Part shown: positions 1 through 6,722 of the stretch, in pieces
Layout of the letters: each line of letters opens with the position of its first letter
How positions within the stretch are numbered: the first letter of the stretch is position 1
Assembly: GCA_028751055.1 (NCBI GenBank)
Contig: JAQZDD010000018.1
Location: forward strand, 1 to 9,803
Direction: 5' to 3'
DNA length: 9,803 nucleotides
Source of the DNA: Euryarchaeota archaeon Ods04
GTDB taxonomy: Archaea > Halobacteriota > Halobacteria > Halobacteriales > Halorutilaceae
Made by a program: the position numbers and the translations under genes
Notes under the pieces: generated by a model
Told to the model about the DNA's origin: nothing
Databases searched by the model: none
Seen by the model: only the letters and a program-made list of their open reading frames with translations

Positions 1-5
1 ATGCC

Positions 6-362
6 TTACACTTTCCGCACGCTCCGCGCGTACTGCGCACACCAAGCGACGCCGAGGGCTACGAAGACGCCGACGGCGTTCACCGTCACGTCAAGAAGGC
101 TCGCCGTCCTGTAAGGAACGAACGCCTGCGCAAGTTCGACTCCCGCGCCGAGTGCGATGACACCCACGGCGACAGTCGGATGCCACCTCTCCTCCGTCGC
201 GTAGAACGCAAGAAGTGCTACGACGAAGTACGCGCCTGCGTGACGGAGCCAGCCGGGTGCTTCCCATACGAAAGCCGGTGCGGCAGAGGGACGCGCGAGA
301 GAGCCTCCGACGACGCCGACGACGACCACGACGACGAGGAGCCACCGAACTCTCGTGTCCAT
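6..362 (-). CDS. VanZ-like small membrane protein
   Basis: This 118-residue protein is very hydrophobic, with about four predicted membrane segments (roughly residues 7-24, 40-54, 62-80 and 90-108). The conserved VanZ-family signature is visible in the second half: Glu76 and Gln79, then F-V-P-x-R (81-85), Asp91, Asn95 and Gly98. An early H-x-x-x-Y (His41-Tyr45) lies in the second segment. VanZ-like proteins are membrane proteins, named for a teicoplanin-resistance accessory protein; archaeal members have no settled role, and since haloarchaea lack peptidoglycan an antibiotic function should not be assumed. The length is normal for a single-domain member, so the gene appears complete, with its TAA stop 5 bases from the window edge. 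It is transcribed divergently from glyA, with 70 bases between the starts. No strong TATA box is seen at the leaderless distance; an AT-rich GATAGG-like stretch near 386-392 is the only weak candidate. Confidence 0.82.
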   Translation of the reverse strand: MDTRVRWLLVVVVVVGVVGGSLARPSAAPAFVWEAPGWLRHAGAYFVVALLAFYATEERWHPTVAVGVIALGAGVELAQAFVPYRTASLLDVTVNAVGVFVALGVAWCAQYARSVRKV

Positions 363-403
363 ACGCGTCTTTCGAGATGCTCGAACCTATCTCTTCCGAC
401 GGC

Positions 404-409
404 TTTATG
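404..409 (+). promoter_or_regulatory. TATA-like box of glyA
   Basis: TTTATG is centred about 27 bases upstream of the glyA ATG at 433, in a short GC-rich divergent region. This spacing puts the transcription start at or next to the start codon, as in archaeal leaderless mRNAs. No Shine-Dalgarno sequence is seen before the ATG, which agrees. Confidence 0.55.
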
Positions 410-432
410 CGCCGCGTGAACCAGTTTGAGAC

Positions 433-1677
433 ATGGAACATATCGAGGAGACGGCACCCGAGGTCGCCGACGCTATACACGGCGAGATAGAACGCGAGGA
501 GAACGGTCTTGAGATGATAGCGTCCGAGAACTTCGCTTCGCGCGCGGTAATGGAGGCGCAGGGAAGCGTAATGACGAACAAGTACGCCGAAGGCTACCCC
601 GGAAAGCGTTACTACGGCGGATGCGAGCACATGGACACCGTCGAGGAGCTTGCACGCGAACGCGCTCTCGAAATCTTCGGCGCGGACCACGTCAACGTAC
701 AGCCCCACTCGGGGACACAGGCGAACATGGCTGTCTACTTCTCCGTCCTAGAACCCGGCGACCGTGTCCTTGGCATGGACCTGACACATGGCGGGCATCT
801 CTCTCACGGACACCCCGCCAACTTCTCCGGAAAGCTCTACGACGTACAGCACTACCTCGTCGATGAGGAGACGGGACGTATCGACTACGAAGGTCTCGCG
901 GAGCAGGCGCAAGAGTTCGAACCCGACATAATAGTGACAGGTGCGAGCGCGTACCCGCGTGAAATCGACTTCGAGCGTCTCGGCAGTATCGCCGACGAGG
1001 TTGATGCGTACCATCTCGCTGACATCGCACATATCGCAGGACTCGTCGCCGCAGGAGAGCACGTCTCGCCCGTGCCGCACGCCGACTTCGTGACTACGAC
1101 AACACACAAGACGTTACGCGGTCCACGTGGCGGCATGATAATGTGCGACGACGAGCACGCGAGCGGTGTCGACTCCGCCGTCTTCCCCGGAACGCAGGGC
1201 GGACCGCTGATGCACGTCGTCGCCGCTAAGGCTGTCTGTTTCAACGAGGCACAGACCGACGAGTTCGACGAGTATCAGGCTCAGATTGTCGAGAACTCGC
1301 GCGCCTTAGCTTCGGTTCTCAAGGACGACGGCTGGTCGCTCGTCAGCGGAGGAACGGACAACCATCTCGTCTTAGTCGACCTGCGCGACGAACCGATTAC
1401 GGGCAAGGACGCAGAGGAAGCACTCGAAGACGTGGGTATCACGGTCAACAAGAACACCGTTCCGGGAGAGGAGGAGCCGCCGACGGTAACGTCGGGTATC
1501 CGTGTTGGTACGCCCGCGCTCACGACACGCGGAATGGGCACCGAACAGATAGAACGCGTAGGAAGCATGATATCGCGCGTCCTGTCGAACATAGACGACG
1601 AGAGCGTGAAGCAGGAGGTCGCCGACGAGGTCGAGACGCTCTGCGACGAGTTCCCGCTCTACCCTGACCTGTCTTAG
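433..1677 (+). CDS. glyA: Serine hydroxymethyltransferase
   Basis: GlyA is a cytoplasmic PLP enzyme that interconverts serine and glycine with transfer of a one-carbon unit to a folate (tetrahydrofolate in haloarchaea). The 414-residue length is normal and the family motifs are intact. These are the N-terminal S-E-N-F-A-S block (31-36), the [15 protein letters not shown] block (49-63), the H-S-G-T-Q-A-N region (92-98) for cofactor phosphate contacts, D-x-A-H-x-A-G-L (197-204), and the lysine loop [14 protein letters not shown] (221-234), where Lys226 should form the Schiff base. The ATG at 433 is chosen because the N-terminus aligns with the family and a TATA-like box sits 27 bases upstream. 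It is divergent from the VanZ-like gene; the kinase gene starts 41 bases downstream with its own TATA-like box. Isoleucine codons are 9 ATA, 9 ATC and 2 ATT, unusual for a GC-rich haloarchaeal core gene. Confidence 0.97.
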   Translation: MEHIEETAPEVADAIHGEIEREENGLEMIASENFASRAVMEAQGSVMTNKYAEGYPGKRYYGGCEHMDTVEELARERALEIFGADHVNVQPHSGTQANMAVYFSVLEPGDRVLGMDLTHGGHLSHGHPANFSGKLYDVQHYLVDEETGRIDYEGLAEQAQEFEPDIIVTGASAYPREIDFERLGSIADEVDAYHLADIAHIAGLVAAGEHVSPVPHADFVTTTTHKTLRGPRGGMIMCDDEHASGVDSAVFPGTQGGPLMHVVAAKAVCFNEAQTDEFDEYQAQIVENSRALASVLKDDGWSLVSGGTDNHLVLVDLRDEPITGKDAEEALEDVGITVNKNTVPGEEEPPTVTSGIRVGTPALTTRGMGTEQIERVGSMISRVLSNIDDESVKQEVADEVETLCDEFPLYPDLS

Positions 1678-1686
1678 TTCCACGGA

Positions 1687-1693
1687 CTTAATA
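1687..1693 (+). promoter_or_regulatory. TATA-like box of the kinase gene
   Basis: CTTAATA is centred 29 bases upstream of the ATG at 1719, inside the 41-base gap after glyA. This predicts separate, leaderless transcription rather than simple read-through from glyA. Confidence 0.55.
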
Positions 1694-1718
1694 CGCTCCG
1701 ACGCGCATTCACGCCCGG

Positions 1719-2537
1719 ATGTCTTTCAGGAGGTTCGTGCGCGGGGACTCTTCGGTCGACCTTGACGCAGTAGAGAAGACGCTCCGAGAGGACTGCGGCA
1801 TGAGTGAGGTCGAACTCTCTACCCTCGACGGCGAGAACTGGCTATCGGTGCCGCTGGTCGCAAACGACGAGTACTTCGTCAAGGTCGTCACGTCGCAGAA
1901 CACTCTTACGCATTCGCTGTTCACGACGATGCGCAACCTTGGCGTCCGTTTCTCGGGCAACGGACCTTTCTTCGAAACCTTTGACTCGCCAGCCGAGATG
2001 GCGCGCCACGAGTTCGACGCGGCGGAACGTATGCGTGAGATAGGCATACGGTCGCCACAGCCCATCGATGTAGTCGAGACCGACGAGGAGAGCGCGCTCA
2101 TACTTTTCGAGTACCTCGAAGGATTCGAGACGCTCTCGGAAACCGAGATAGACGAAGATACGATGCGCGAGGTGTTCCGTCTCCTGAAGCATCTCCACGA
2201 CAACGGTCTCGCCCACGGAGACTTCTCTCTCGAAAACGTTCTGGTCGTCGACGACGAGATATACTTCATAGACTCGACGAACATCTCGGAGGATGGACAC
2301 GACGACGCTGTGGCGTACGACCTCGCGTGCGCGCTCGGCGCGTTCTCGTCGCGCGTCCAGCCAGAGGAGGTCGTCGAGGCGGCGACCGAGTTCTTCGACA
2401 CCGACGACCTGCGGCACGCAGCCGACTTTCTCGTCGTCGTACGTCTACGTCCCGGTATCGAGGACGGCTTCAGCGTGCGTGAGATACGTCGGGCGGTCGA
2501 GGAGGTCTCTGACGACGGCTCGGGGTCCGACGCCTAG
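1719..2537 (+). CDS. Atypical protein kinase of the RIO/Bud32-like group
   Basis: This 272-residue protein shows a compact kinase fold. Visible elements are a candidate ATP-binding lysine in Y-F-V-K-V-V (Lys55), a candidate helix-C glutamate (Glu98), and the hinge F-E-Y-L-E-G (130-135). The catalytic loop is H-G-D-x-x-x-x-N (His166, Asp168, Asn173), and the metal-binding Asp185 lies in an I-D-S motif replacing DFG. H-G-D instead of H-R-D and I-D-S/T instead of D-F-G are typical of the archaeal atypical kinases (RIO, Bud32 and lipopolysaccharide-kinase-like relatives). No clear glycine-rich P-loop is seen, and activation-segment and C-lobe features are minimal. Haloarchaeal relatives are usually annotated as RIO1-family or Mn-dependent Ser/Thr kinases. 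The substrate cannot be told, and a small-molecule phosphotransferase remains possible. The gene converges on tyrA, and both stop codons lie in one CTAG at 2534-2537. The Asp/Gly/Ser-rich tail is typical haloadaptation. Confidence 0.85.
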   Translation: MSFRRFVRGDSSVDLDAVEKTLREDCGMSEVELSTLDGENWLSVPLVANDEYFVKVVTSQNTLTHSLFTTMRNLGVRFSGNGPFFETFDSPAEMARHEFDAAERMREIGIRSPQPIDVVETDEESALILFEYLEGFETLSETEIDEDTMREVFRLLKHLHDNGLAHGDFSLENVLVVDDEIYFIDSTNISEDGHDDAVAYDLACALGAFSSRVQPEEVVEAATEFFDTDDLRHAADFLVVVRLRPGIEDGFSVREIRRAVEEVSDDGSGSDA

Positions 2538-3805
2538 CGTATCTCGCCGCCCATTCCTTCGAGCGTCTCGTGCGCCGTCTCGACAGCCTCGTCAACGCTA
2601 CCGTCGTCCAAGAGTTCGAGACGAACTGTGTAACTCGTCCAGCCTTCGGGGATGGCGTCGCCAGCGTACACGTCGACGACGGTCGCGCTCAGTACGTCGT
2701 TGTGGCAGTCCTCAACGACTCGTGTCAACACGTCCTCGTCGAGTGTCGCGGGGAACGCCGCGCTCACGTCGCGTTCGCTTCGAGGGAGGTTCTCCTCCTT
2801 CCAGTCGCGTGCCTCTTCTTCGCTCAGAAGCTCGACGTTCTCGGTCTTGAGCCTCAGCGTCCCTCCGTCTTTTTCGAGCACGACGGTACGCCCCTCGACG
2901 TCGCGCACGGTTCCGGCGTGCACGTTTCCCGAGTAGACGTGGCGCAGGACGCGCTCCTCGCCGACGCTCGCGTGCAGTTCCTCGTACTCGCGGACGTTCG
3001 CCTCTATGAGCTTGTCGGAGCGGCGCAGCGCGCTCTTGGTGTCTCCGTAATGACGCGCGGCGTCGAGCATCTCGTCTTCGAAAGCGTCGGAGTCGCCGCG
3101 CTCGACGGCATCAGCGAGTTCCTCCGCCGCGTCGATGAGCGCGTCGTGTACGTCGCCGACGGGCTGGTTCATCTGTATGTCGGCGTAGAGTTCGGGGTTC
3201 TGGTTGAGGACACGTCCCACGAAGTCAAGCGTGATTTCGTAGACGGGCGACATGAAACGTCGGGAGTCGTCAACGTCGAAGTCGAGACGTTCGAGCGCGC
3301 CGCCTATCGAGACCAACGAGTAGTGCGTCAGCCCCTGAACGACGCTCATCATCTCGTCGTGTTCGCGCGCCGTCGTCTCCTGAACGTTCGCGCCCGCTTC
3401 GTGGAACGACTCGATAACGCGCTCCGCCAGTTCGCCGACGCGTTCGCGCACGACGATGACGGTCTGTCCGCGCATCGACCGCACCGAGGGTCCGAACATC
3501 GGATGCGTGCCTAAAAGTTCTACGTCGTTGGGCGCGGCGCGCATCGCCTCTACGGGTTCCTGTTTGACGCTCGTCACGTCCATGAGCAAGCCGTCCGACA
3601 TACGCGAAGCCACCTTTTCGACGACCGAGGGCGTCGCCTCGATGGGTACGGCGACTGCGACGACATCGTACTCGTCGGAGTCTTCGAGCGCGACAGAGTC
3701 GTCTGCGTCTGGGTCTGATATGTCGACGTTCCAGCCCTGCTCCTTGAAGAACTCGACGAACCAGCCTCCCATCGCGCCCGCGCCGCCGACGACGAGGATG
3801 TTCAT
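2534..3805 (-). CDS. tyrA: Prephenate dehydrogenase with C-terminal FDX-ACB-like extension
   Basis: TyrA oxidatively decarboxylates prephenate to 4-hydroxyphenylpyruvate in tyrosine biosynthesis. Residues 1-245 are the dehydrogenase: Rossmann start G-G-A-G-A-M-G (7-13), D-V-T-S-V-K (76-81), L-G-T-H-P-M-F-G-P-S (98-107) with conserved His101, and Q-G-L-T-H-Y (157-162) with substrate-region His161, followed by the helical dimerisation half. At 423 residues the protein is about 160 longer than a minimal TyrA. Residues about 283-335 look like a small beta-rich linker domain. Residues about 345-423 resemble the FDX-ACB domain of PheRS beta: V-x-D-V-Y-x-G-x-x-I-P-E-G-x-x-S-x-T-x-R-L near 377-396, ending in G-G-E-I-R. 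I see no chorismate mutase or prephenate dehydratase domain. No alternative start fits better than the ATG at 3805, since the Rossmann motif begins at residue 3. The gene is divergent from thiD-thiN and convergent with the kinase. Confidence 0.93.
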   Translation of the reverse strand: MNILVVGGAGAMGGWFVEFFKEQGWNVDISDPDADDSVALEDSDEYDVVAVAVPIEATPSVVEKVASRMSDGLLMDVTSVKQEPVEAMRAAPNDVELLGTHPMFGPSVRSMRGQTVIVVRERVGELAERVIESFHEAGANVQETTAREHDEMMSVVQGLTHYSLVSIGGALERLDFDVDDSRRFMSPVYEITLDFVGRVLNQNPELYADIQMNQPVGDVHDALIDAAEELADAVERGDSDAFEDEMLDAARHYGDTKSALRRSDKLIEANVREYEELHASVGEERVLRHVYSGNVHAGTVRDVEGRTVVLEKDGGTLRLKTENVELLSEEEARDWKEENLPRSERDVSAAFPATLDEDVLTRVVEDCHNDVLSATVVDVYAGDAIPEGWTSYTVRLELLDDGSVDEAVETAHETLEGMGGEIR

Positions 3806-3827
3806 GTTCGTCGTTGCGTCGCGTGTG

Positions 3828-3834
3828 TCAAAAG
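3828..3834 (-). promoter_or_regulatory. Weak TATA-like box of tyrA
   Basis: Read on the minus strand, CTTTTGA is centred about 26 bases upstream of the tyrA ATG (3805). The sequence is a poor TATA match, but it is the only AT-rich stretch in this GC-rich leader and its distance fits the leaderless pattern of its neighbours. Confidence 0.35.
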
Positions 3835-3864
3835 TTGAGTGGTAGCGTCGGCGTGCTCGGCGTG

Positions 3865-3894
3865 TAATAATCCGGTAGTAATATGCGATTATGA
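3865..3894. promoter_or_regulatory. Inverted repeat spanning the thiD-thiN promoter, candidate operator
   Basis: ATAATC (3867-3872) and GATTAT (3887-3892) form a perfect 6-bp inverted repeat with a 14-base spacer. Extending outward gives TAATAATC and GATTATGA, 8-bp arms with one mismatch. The dyad centre (3879.5) falls at the left end of the TATA-like box, and the half-site centres are 20 bases apart, about two helical turns. A dimeric repressor bound here would block TBP. Archaeal thiamine genes are often controlled by ThiR (an HTH domain fused to a ThiN-like sensor), which is an obvious candidate, but no ThiR is encoded in this window and the motif match is not established. Confidence 0.4.
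3879..3885 (+). promoter_or_regulatory. TATA-like box of thiD-thiN
   Basis: TAATATG is centred 28 bases upstream of the ATG at 3910 and lies inside the inverted repeat at 3865-3894. This predicts a leaderless transcript, so a TPP riboswitch in the leader is unlikely. Confidence 0.5.
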
Positions 3895-3909
3895 AACGTT
3901 TCTGCGGAC

Positions 3910-5292
3910 ATGGAACTCAGCACGAACCACGACAACCCCTACGTCGCGCTCACTGTCGCAGGCTCCGACTCGGGCGGAGGCGCGGGGATACAGGCAGACC
4001 TCAAGACGATGGAGGCTTTCGGAGTCTTCGGAACGTCGGCTGTCACAAGCCTGACGGCACAGAACTCGACGGGAGTCCACGGTGTCGAGGACGTGTCTCC
4101 CGAGTTCGTCGGCGAGCAGATAGACGCCGTCGTCGACGACTTCGACGTGAAGGCGGTCAAGACGGGCATGCTGAGCAACGCTGAGACGGTGAGCGTCGTA
4201 GCTGAGAAGATAGACGAGCACGACCTGCGCGCTGTCGTTGACCCTGTGATGATAGCACAGAGCGGCGACCGTCTTCTGTCGGAGGACGCCGAGGAGGTGG
4301 TGCGCAACGACCTCGTTCCGCGCGCGACGCTCGTGACGCCCAACGCGCCCGAGGCGGCGACCCTCACAGACCGAACCGTCGAGTCGCCCGACGAGATGGA
4401 GGAGGCGGCAGACGCTCTCGTCGAGATGGGCGCGGACGCCGCGCTTGTCACCGGGGGACACGTCAAGGGCGAACGTGTCGTAGACGTTCTCGCCGACGCA
4501 GAAGGTACACACCGTTTCGAGAAGGCACGCGTCGAACGCGGCGCGACACACGGCACGGGATGCGCGCTTTCGTCCGCCGTCGCCGCCGAACTCGCAAAGG
4601 GCGCGTCGCTCGGTGACGCCGTCGGCACGGCGGAGGCGTTCCTTTACCGCGCCGTCCGTTTCGGCGTCGATGTCGGCGGAGGCGCGGACAGCACACACCA
4701 CCTCGTCGAACTCCGGAACGAAGCCGCTCTCTCGGACGCTCTCGACGCCGTCTACGACGCTCTCGGAAGTTTCGAGGAGACGGACGGCTTCGCGCGTCTA
4801 CTGCCCGAAGTCGGCATGAACGTCGGCGTAGCGACACCTTACGCCCTCGAACAGGACGAGATAGCGAGCGTCGAGGGGCGCGTCCGCCGCACGCGTGACG
4901 GCTTCGCTGCGTCGTGTGTCCGTCTCGGTGCTTCGGGGCACGTCGCGCGTTACCTCCTCGCGTTACGCGACGCGACCGACGACGAAGCCGGAGCGGCGTG
5001 CAACCTGCGTAACGACGCCGCCGTACGCGACGGTCTCGACTCGACCGACATGACCGTCGTGGAGGTCGACCGTGACGAACAGTCTGAAGAGGTACGCGAG
5101 GGCGAGGGAGGGAGCATGGAGTGGTCGGCACGTACGGCGGTCGAGAAGGCTGACGGATTCCCCGACGCCGTCGTTGACGCCGGTGCGGTTGGAAAGGAGC
5201 CTATGGTACGCTTAGCGGCGCGCGACGCAGACGAACTCGTCGAACGTGTCGTCGGTATCGCTCGAAACATCGACGTTTCTGACGGCGGATGA
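3910..5292 (+). CDS. thiDN: Bifunctional HMP/HMP-phosphate kinase and thiamine-phosphate synthase (ThiD-ThiN)
   Basis: This is a two-domain thiamine biosynthesis enzyme. The N-terminal ThiD domain (about 10-270) phosphorylates hydroxymethylpyrimidine (phosphate). It has the family start [13 protein letters not shown] (18-30), K-T-G-M-L (84-88), D-P-V-M (111-114), the N-A-P-E-A segment (145-149) and the anion-hole/catalytic motif T-H-G-T-G-C (213-218) with Cys218. The C-terminal ThiN domain (about 295-455) joins HMP-PP and thiazole phosphate, replacing ThiE in many archaea. Its markers are L-P-E-V-G-M-N (298-304), V-x-G-R-V (321-325), L-G-A-S-G-H-V-A-R (339-347) and C-N-L-R (364-367). The fused length of 460 fits archaeal ThiD-ThiN proteins. 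The ThiN domain is tied to a catalytic partner rather than an HTH domain, so it should be the enzyme rather than the ThiR regulator form. The gene is divergent from tyrA, with 104 bases between starts. Confidence 0.95.
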   Translation: MELSTNHDNPYVALTVAGSDSGGGAGIQADLKTMEAFGVFGTSAVTSLTAQNSTGVHGVEDVSPEFVGEQIDAVVDDFDVKAVKTGMLSNAETVSVVAEKIDEHDLRAVVDPVMIAQSGDRLLSEDAEEVVRNDLVPRATLVTPNAPEAATLTDRTVESPDEMEEAADALVEMGADAALVTGGHVKGERVVDVLADAEGTHRFEKARVERGATHGTGCALSSAVAAELAKGASLGDAVGTAEAFLYRAVRFGVDVGGGADSTHHLVELRNEAALSDALDAVYDALGSFEETDGFARLLPEVGMNVGVATPYALEQDEIASVEGRVRRTRDGFAASCVRLGASGHVARYLLALRDATDDEAGAACNLRNDAAVRDGLDSTDMTVVEVDRDEQSEEVREGEGGSMEWSARTAVEKADGFPDAVVDAGAVGKEPMVRLAARDADELVERVVGIARNIDVSDGG

Positions 5293-5309
5293 CGAGCGTC
5301 TGACGTAGG

Positions 5310-5316
5310 CTTATGA
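5310..5316 (+). promoter_or_regulatory. TATA-like box of the parA-like operon
   Basis: CTTATGA is centred 26 bases upstream of the ATG at 5339, within the 46-base gap after thiD-thiN. The spacing predicts a leaderless mRNA covering the ATPase and the overlapping downstream gene. Confidence 0.55.
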
Positions 5317-5338
5317 AACCGCGCAAAAGAGTTTCTGT

Positions 5339-6229
5339 ATGCGCACACCTTCGAGAGTAGCCACGTTCATAGACAAGGGCGGAACAGGAAAGACGACAGT
5401 AGCGGCGCACTTAGGCGTCGCTCTGTCCGAAGCGGGCGACGACGTTCTTCTCGTCGACCTGGCTGGGAAACAGGGCGACCTGAGCAAGCATTTCGGTCTC
5501 TGGGACGAGGTCGAGGAGAGCATCGAACGCGACGACGACTGGCCCAACATATCGACCGTCTTCCAGGATGAGTGGGACATAATCGTCGAGAAACTCGGCG
5601 ACGCCGCAGTACACGACCTCATCCTGAGCACCGACGAGGGACCTGACGTAATCCCCGCACATCCGGGACTCGACTCGCTCGACGCCGAACTCGGTAACAT
5701 CGACAAGCCTTCCGACCGTTACTCGCGCCTCGACACCTTCCTTACTGAGTACGTCGACCCTCTCGGCTACGATGTCGTCTTAGTCGACCTCCCCGGAATC
5801 ACCAACAACGTCACGTACAACGGTCTCTGGGCGACGCGCCACGTCGTCGTGCCCGTCGAGGCTGGCGTCTTCGAGGCGAGCCAGTTGGAGGCACTCGAAA
5901 AGGACCTCGAAAAGATGGGCGAAAACTTCGGCGTCGAAGTCGAACTCTCGATGGTAGTTCCCAACAAGGTCGACCGACGGACGAAGCTCGCAAAGGAGTA
6001 TCTGAGGGAGTTCCGCGACGCGTACCCCGAGATAATCGCGCGTCCTGTACCCGTCTCGCAGGAGATACGGAACGCCGCCGACGAGGGCAGGACTGTCTTC
6101 GACGTTGAGGAGCCATCCAAGACAGGAGAGCGCGCACTCAGCCGTTTCGCCGAGAACGCCGATGAACTCAGAAACCGCATCGCTGAGAAGCCGTCGAGTT
6201 CGCCGCCGGAGGTCGTCTCGGATGACTGA
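5339..6229 (+). CDS. ParA/MinD-family ATPase
   Basis: This 296-residue protein is a deviant-Walker ATPase. The Walker A loop is K-G-G-T-G-K-T-T (13-20), with signature Lys13 and Lys18. The second switch-type motif is L-L-V-D-L-A-G-K-Q-G-D-L-S-K-H-F-G (37-53), and Walker B is V-V-L-V-D-L-P-G (146-153) with Asp150. A P-N-K-V-D block (208-212) occupies the base-recognition position. ParA proteins dimerise on ATP and bind DNA or a surface to position chromosomes, plasmids or other cargo. The middle (55-125) is longer and more acidic than in minimal ParA. There is no N-terminal HTH and no obvious C-terminal amphipathic membrane helix of the MinD kind. No ParB gene or parS-like repeat is nearby; instead the next gene overlaps it by 8 bases and may encode the partner. 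Cargo is unknown. Core-like codon use suggests it is chromosomal rather than from a recent plasmid. Confidence 0.9.
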   Translation: MRTPSRVATFIDKGGTGKTTVAAHLGVALSEAGDDVLLVDLAGKQGDLSKHFGLWDEVEESIERDDDWPNISTVFQDEWDIIVEKLGDAAVHDLILSTDEGPDVIPAHPGLDSLDAELGNIDKPSDRYSRLDTFLTEYVDPLGYDVVLVDLPGITNNVTYNGLWATRHVVVPVEAGVFEASQLEALEKDLEKMGENFGVEVELSMVVPNKVDRRTKLAKEYLREFRDAYPEIIARPVPVSQEIRNAADEGRTVFDVEEPSKTGERALSRFAENADELRNRIAEKPSSSPPEVVSDD

Positions 6230-6644
6230 CGAAATCGAGAAACTCAAGCAGAAGACGTCGCGCGACGACCGTCTGAGTGAGACGGAGGAAGAAGACGACA
6301 ACGACGACGAAGAGGTTGCGTACACGCCCGTCGAGGATGTCGTGTTACGCGAGAACGCTAAACAGGGCATCGAGACGCTCAGGGAGCAGACGGAGCGCGG
6401 AGAGCGCGTCGAGAACGACGAACCCGACGAGATGACGCTTTCGCCGTACGAGGAGCTTTTCGGCGACGACCACGAGTACGACGACTCAGTCGACGACCCC
6501 TACTGCGGAAACTGCTCGCACGTTGAGTTCAGGAAGCACAACGGAAGCCCCGGTCCGCACTGCTCCGTCTTCGACCTCAAGACACGTCTCGAATCCGGCA
6601 TGGTCTGCGACGAGTACGAGCCACAGACCCACGGCGGCGGCTGA
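6222..6644 (+). CDS. Acidic four-cysteine protein coupled to the ParA-like ATPase
   Basis: The ATG at 6222 overlaps the last 8 bases of the ATPase gene and gives a 140-residue protein. It is preferred over an upstream in-frame ATG at 6105 because the extra 39 residues are Arg-rich and match out-of-frame parA sequence. The N-terminal half is extremely acidic and probably disordered (E/D run around 20-31). A helical-looking stretch (about 36-62) follows, then a C-terminal cluster C-x2-C-x15-C-x14-C (Cys95, 98, 114, 129) with His113 beside the third Cys. The cluster should bind zinc or possibly an iron-sulfur cluster; the C-x2-C ... C ... C-D-E-Y-E-P layout resembles small zinc-binding proteins common in archaea and phages. 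I do not recognise a named family. The tight overlap implies translational coupling and suggests it works with the ATPase, perhaps as its adaptor or stimulator. Confidence 0.8.
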   Translation: MTDEIEKLKQKTSRDDRLSETEEEDDNDDEEVAYTPVEDVVLRENAKQGIETLREQTERGERVENDEPDEMTLSPYEELFGDDHEYDDSVDDPYCGNCSHVEFRKHNGSPGPHCSVFDLKTRLESGMVCDEYEPQTHGGG

Positions 6645-6663
6645 GTCTCCTCTGCTTATCGCG

Positions 6664-6687
6664 CGGTACGGTGTCGCGCTGGTACCG
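6664..6687. repeat. Short inverted repeat upstream of the rnz operon
   Basis: CGGTAC (6664-6669) and GTACCG (6682-6687) are exact inverted repeats with a 12-base spacer, just upstream of the TATA-like box at 6693-6699. This could be an upstream regulatory site or a hairpin ending the preceding transcript. Six-base arms in GC-rich DNA can arise by chance, so this is tentative. Confidence 0.25.
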
Positions 6688-6692
6688 TCATT

Positions 6693-6699
6693 CTTATTC
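6693..6699 (+). promoter_or_regulatory. TATA-like box of the small-protein and rnz operon
   Basis: CTTATTC is centred 27 bases upstream of the ATG at 6723, in the 78-base gap after the Cys4 gene. It predicts one leaderless transcript for the 70-aa gene and rnz. Confidence 0.5.
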
Positions 6700-6722
6700 G
6701 TGGTTCCGTAGTACAGTTCTGC

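Noticed and set aside
91..708. 205-codon minus-strand frame across the VanZ/glyA divergent region
   Set aside because: It overlaps both genes in the wrong frame and contains long Arg runs typical of a shadow frame.
2570..3514. 314-codon open frame on the plus strand
   Set aside because: It lies wholly antisense to tyrA, whose motifs are unmistakable, and encodes no recognisable protein; high GC and Asp/Glu-rich codons open opposite-strand frames.
3806..3909. TPP riboswitch in the thiD-thiN leader
   Set aside because: The TATA-like box is only 28 bases before the ATG, leaving no leader for an aptamer, and no conserved TPP-aptamer sequence is visible.
3889..4701. 270-codon open frame on the minus strand
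   Set aside because: It is antisense to the ThiD domain. The translation is Arg/Cys/Val-rich with no family motif and unlike an acidic haloarchaeal protein.
5293..5338. parS-like centromere repeats near the ParA-like gene
   Set aside because: The 46-base gap holds only a TATA-like box; no tandem or inverted repeats were found there.
6105..6221. Upstream in-frame ATG extending the Cys4 protein by 39 residues
   Set aside because: The extension is Arg/Ser-rich and overlaps the parA-like coding region out of frame; the ATG at 6222 with an 8-base overlap is the natural coupled start.
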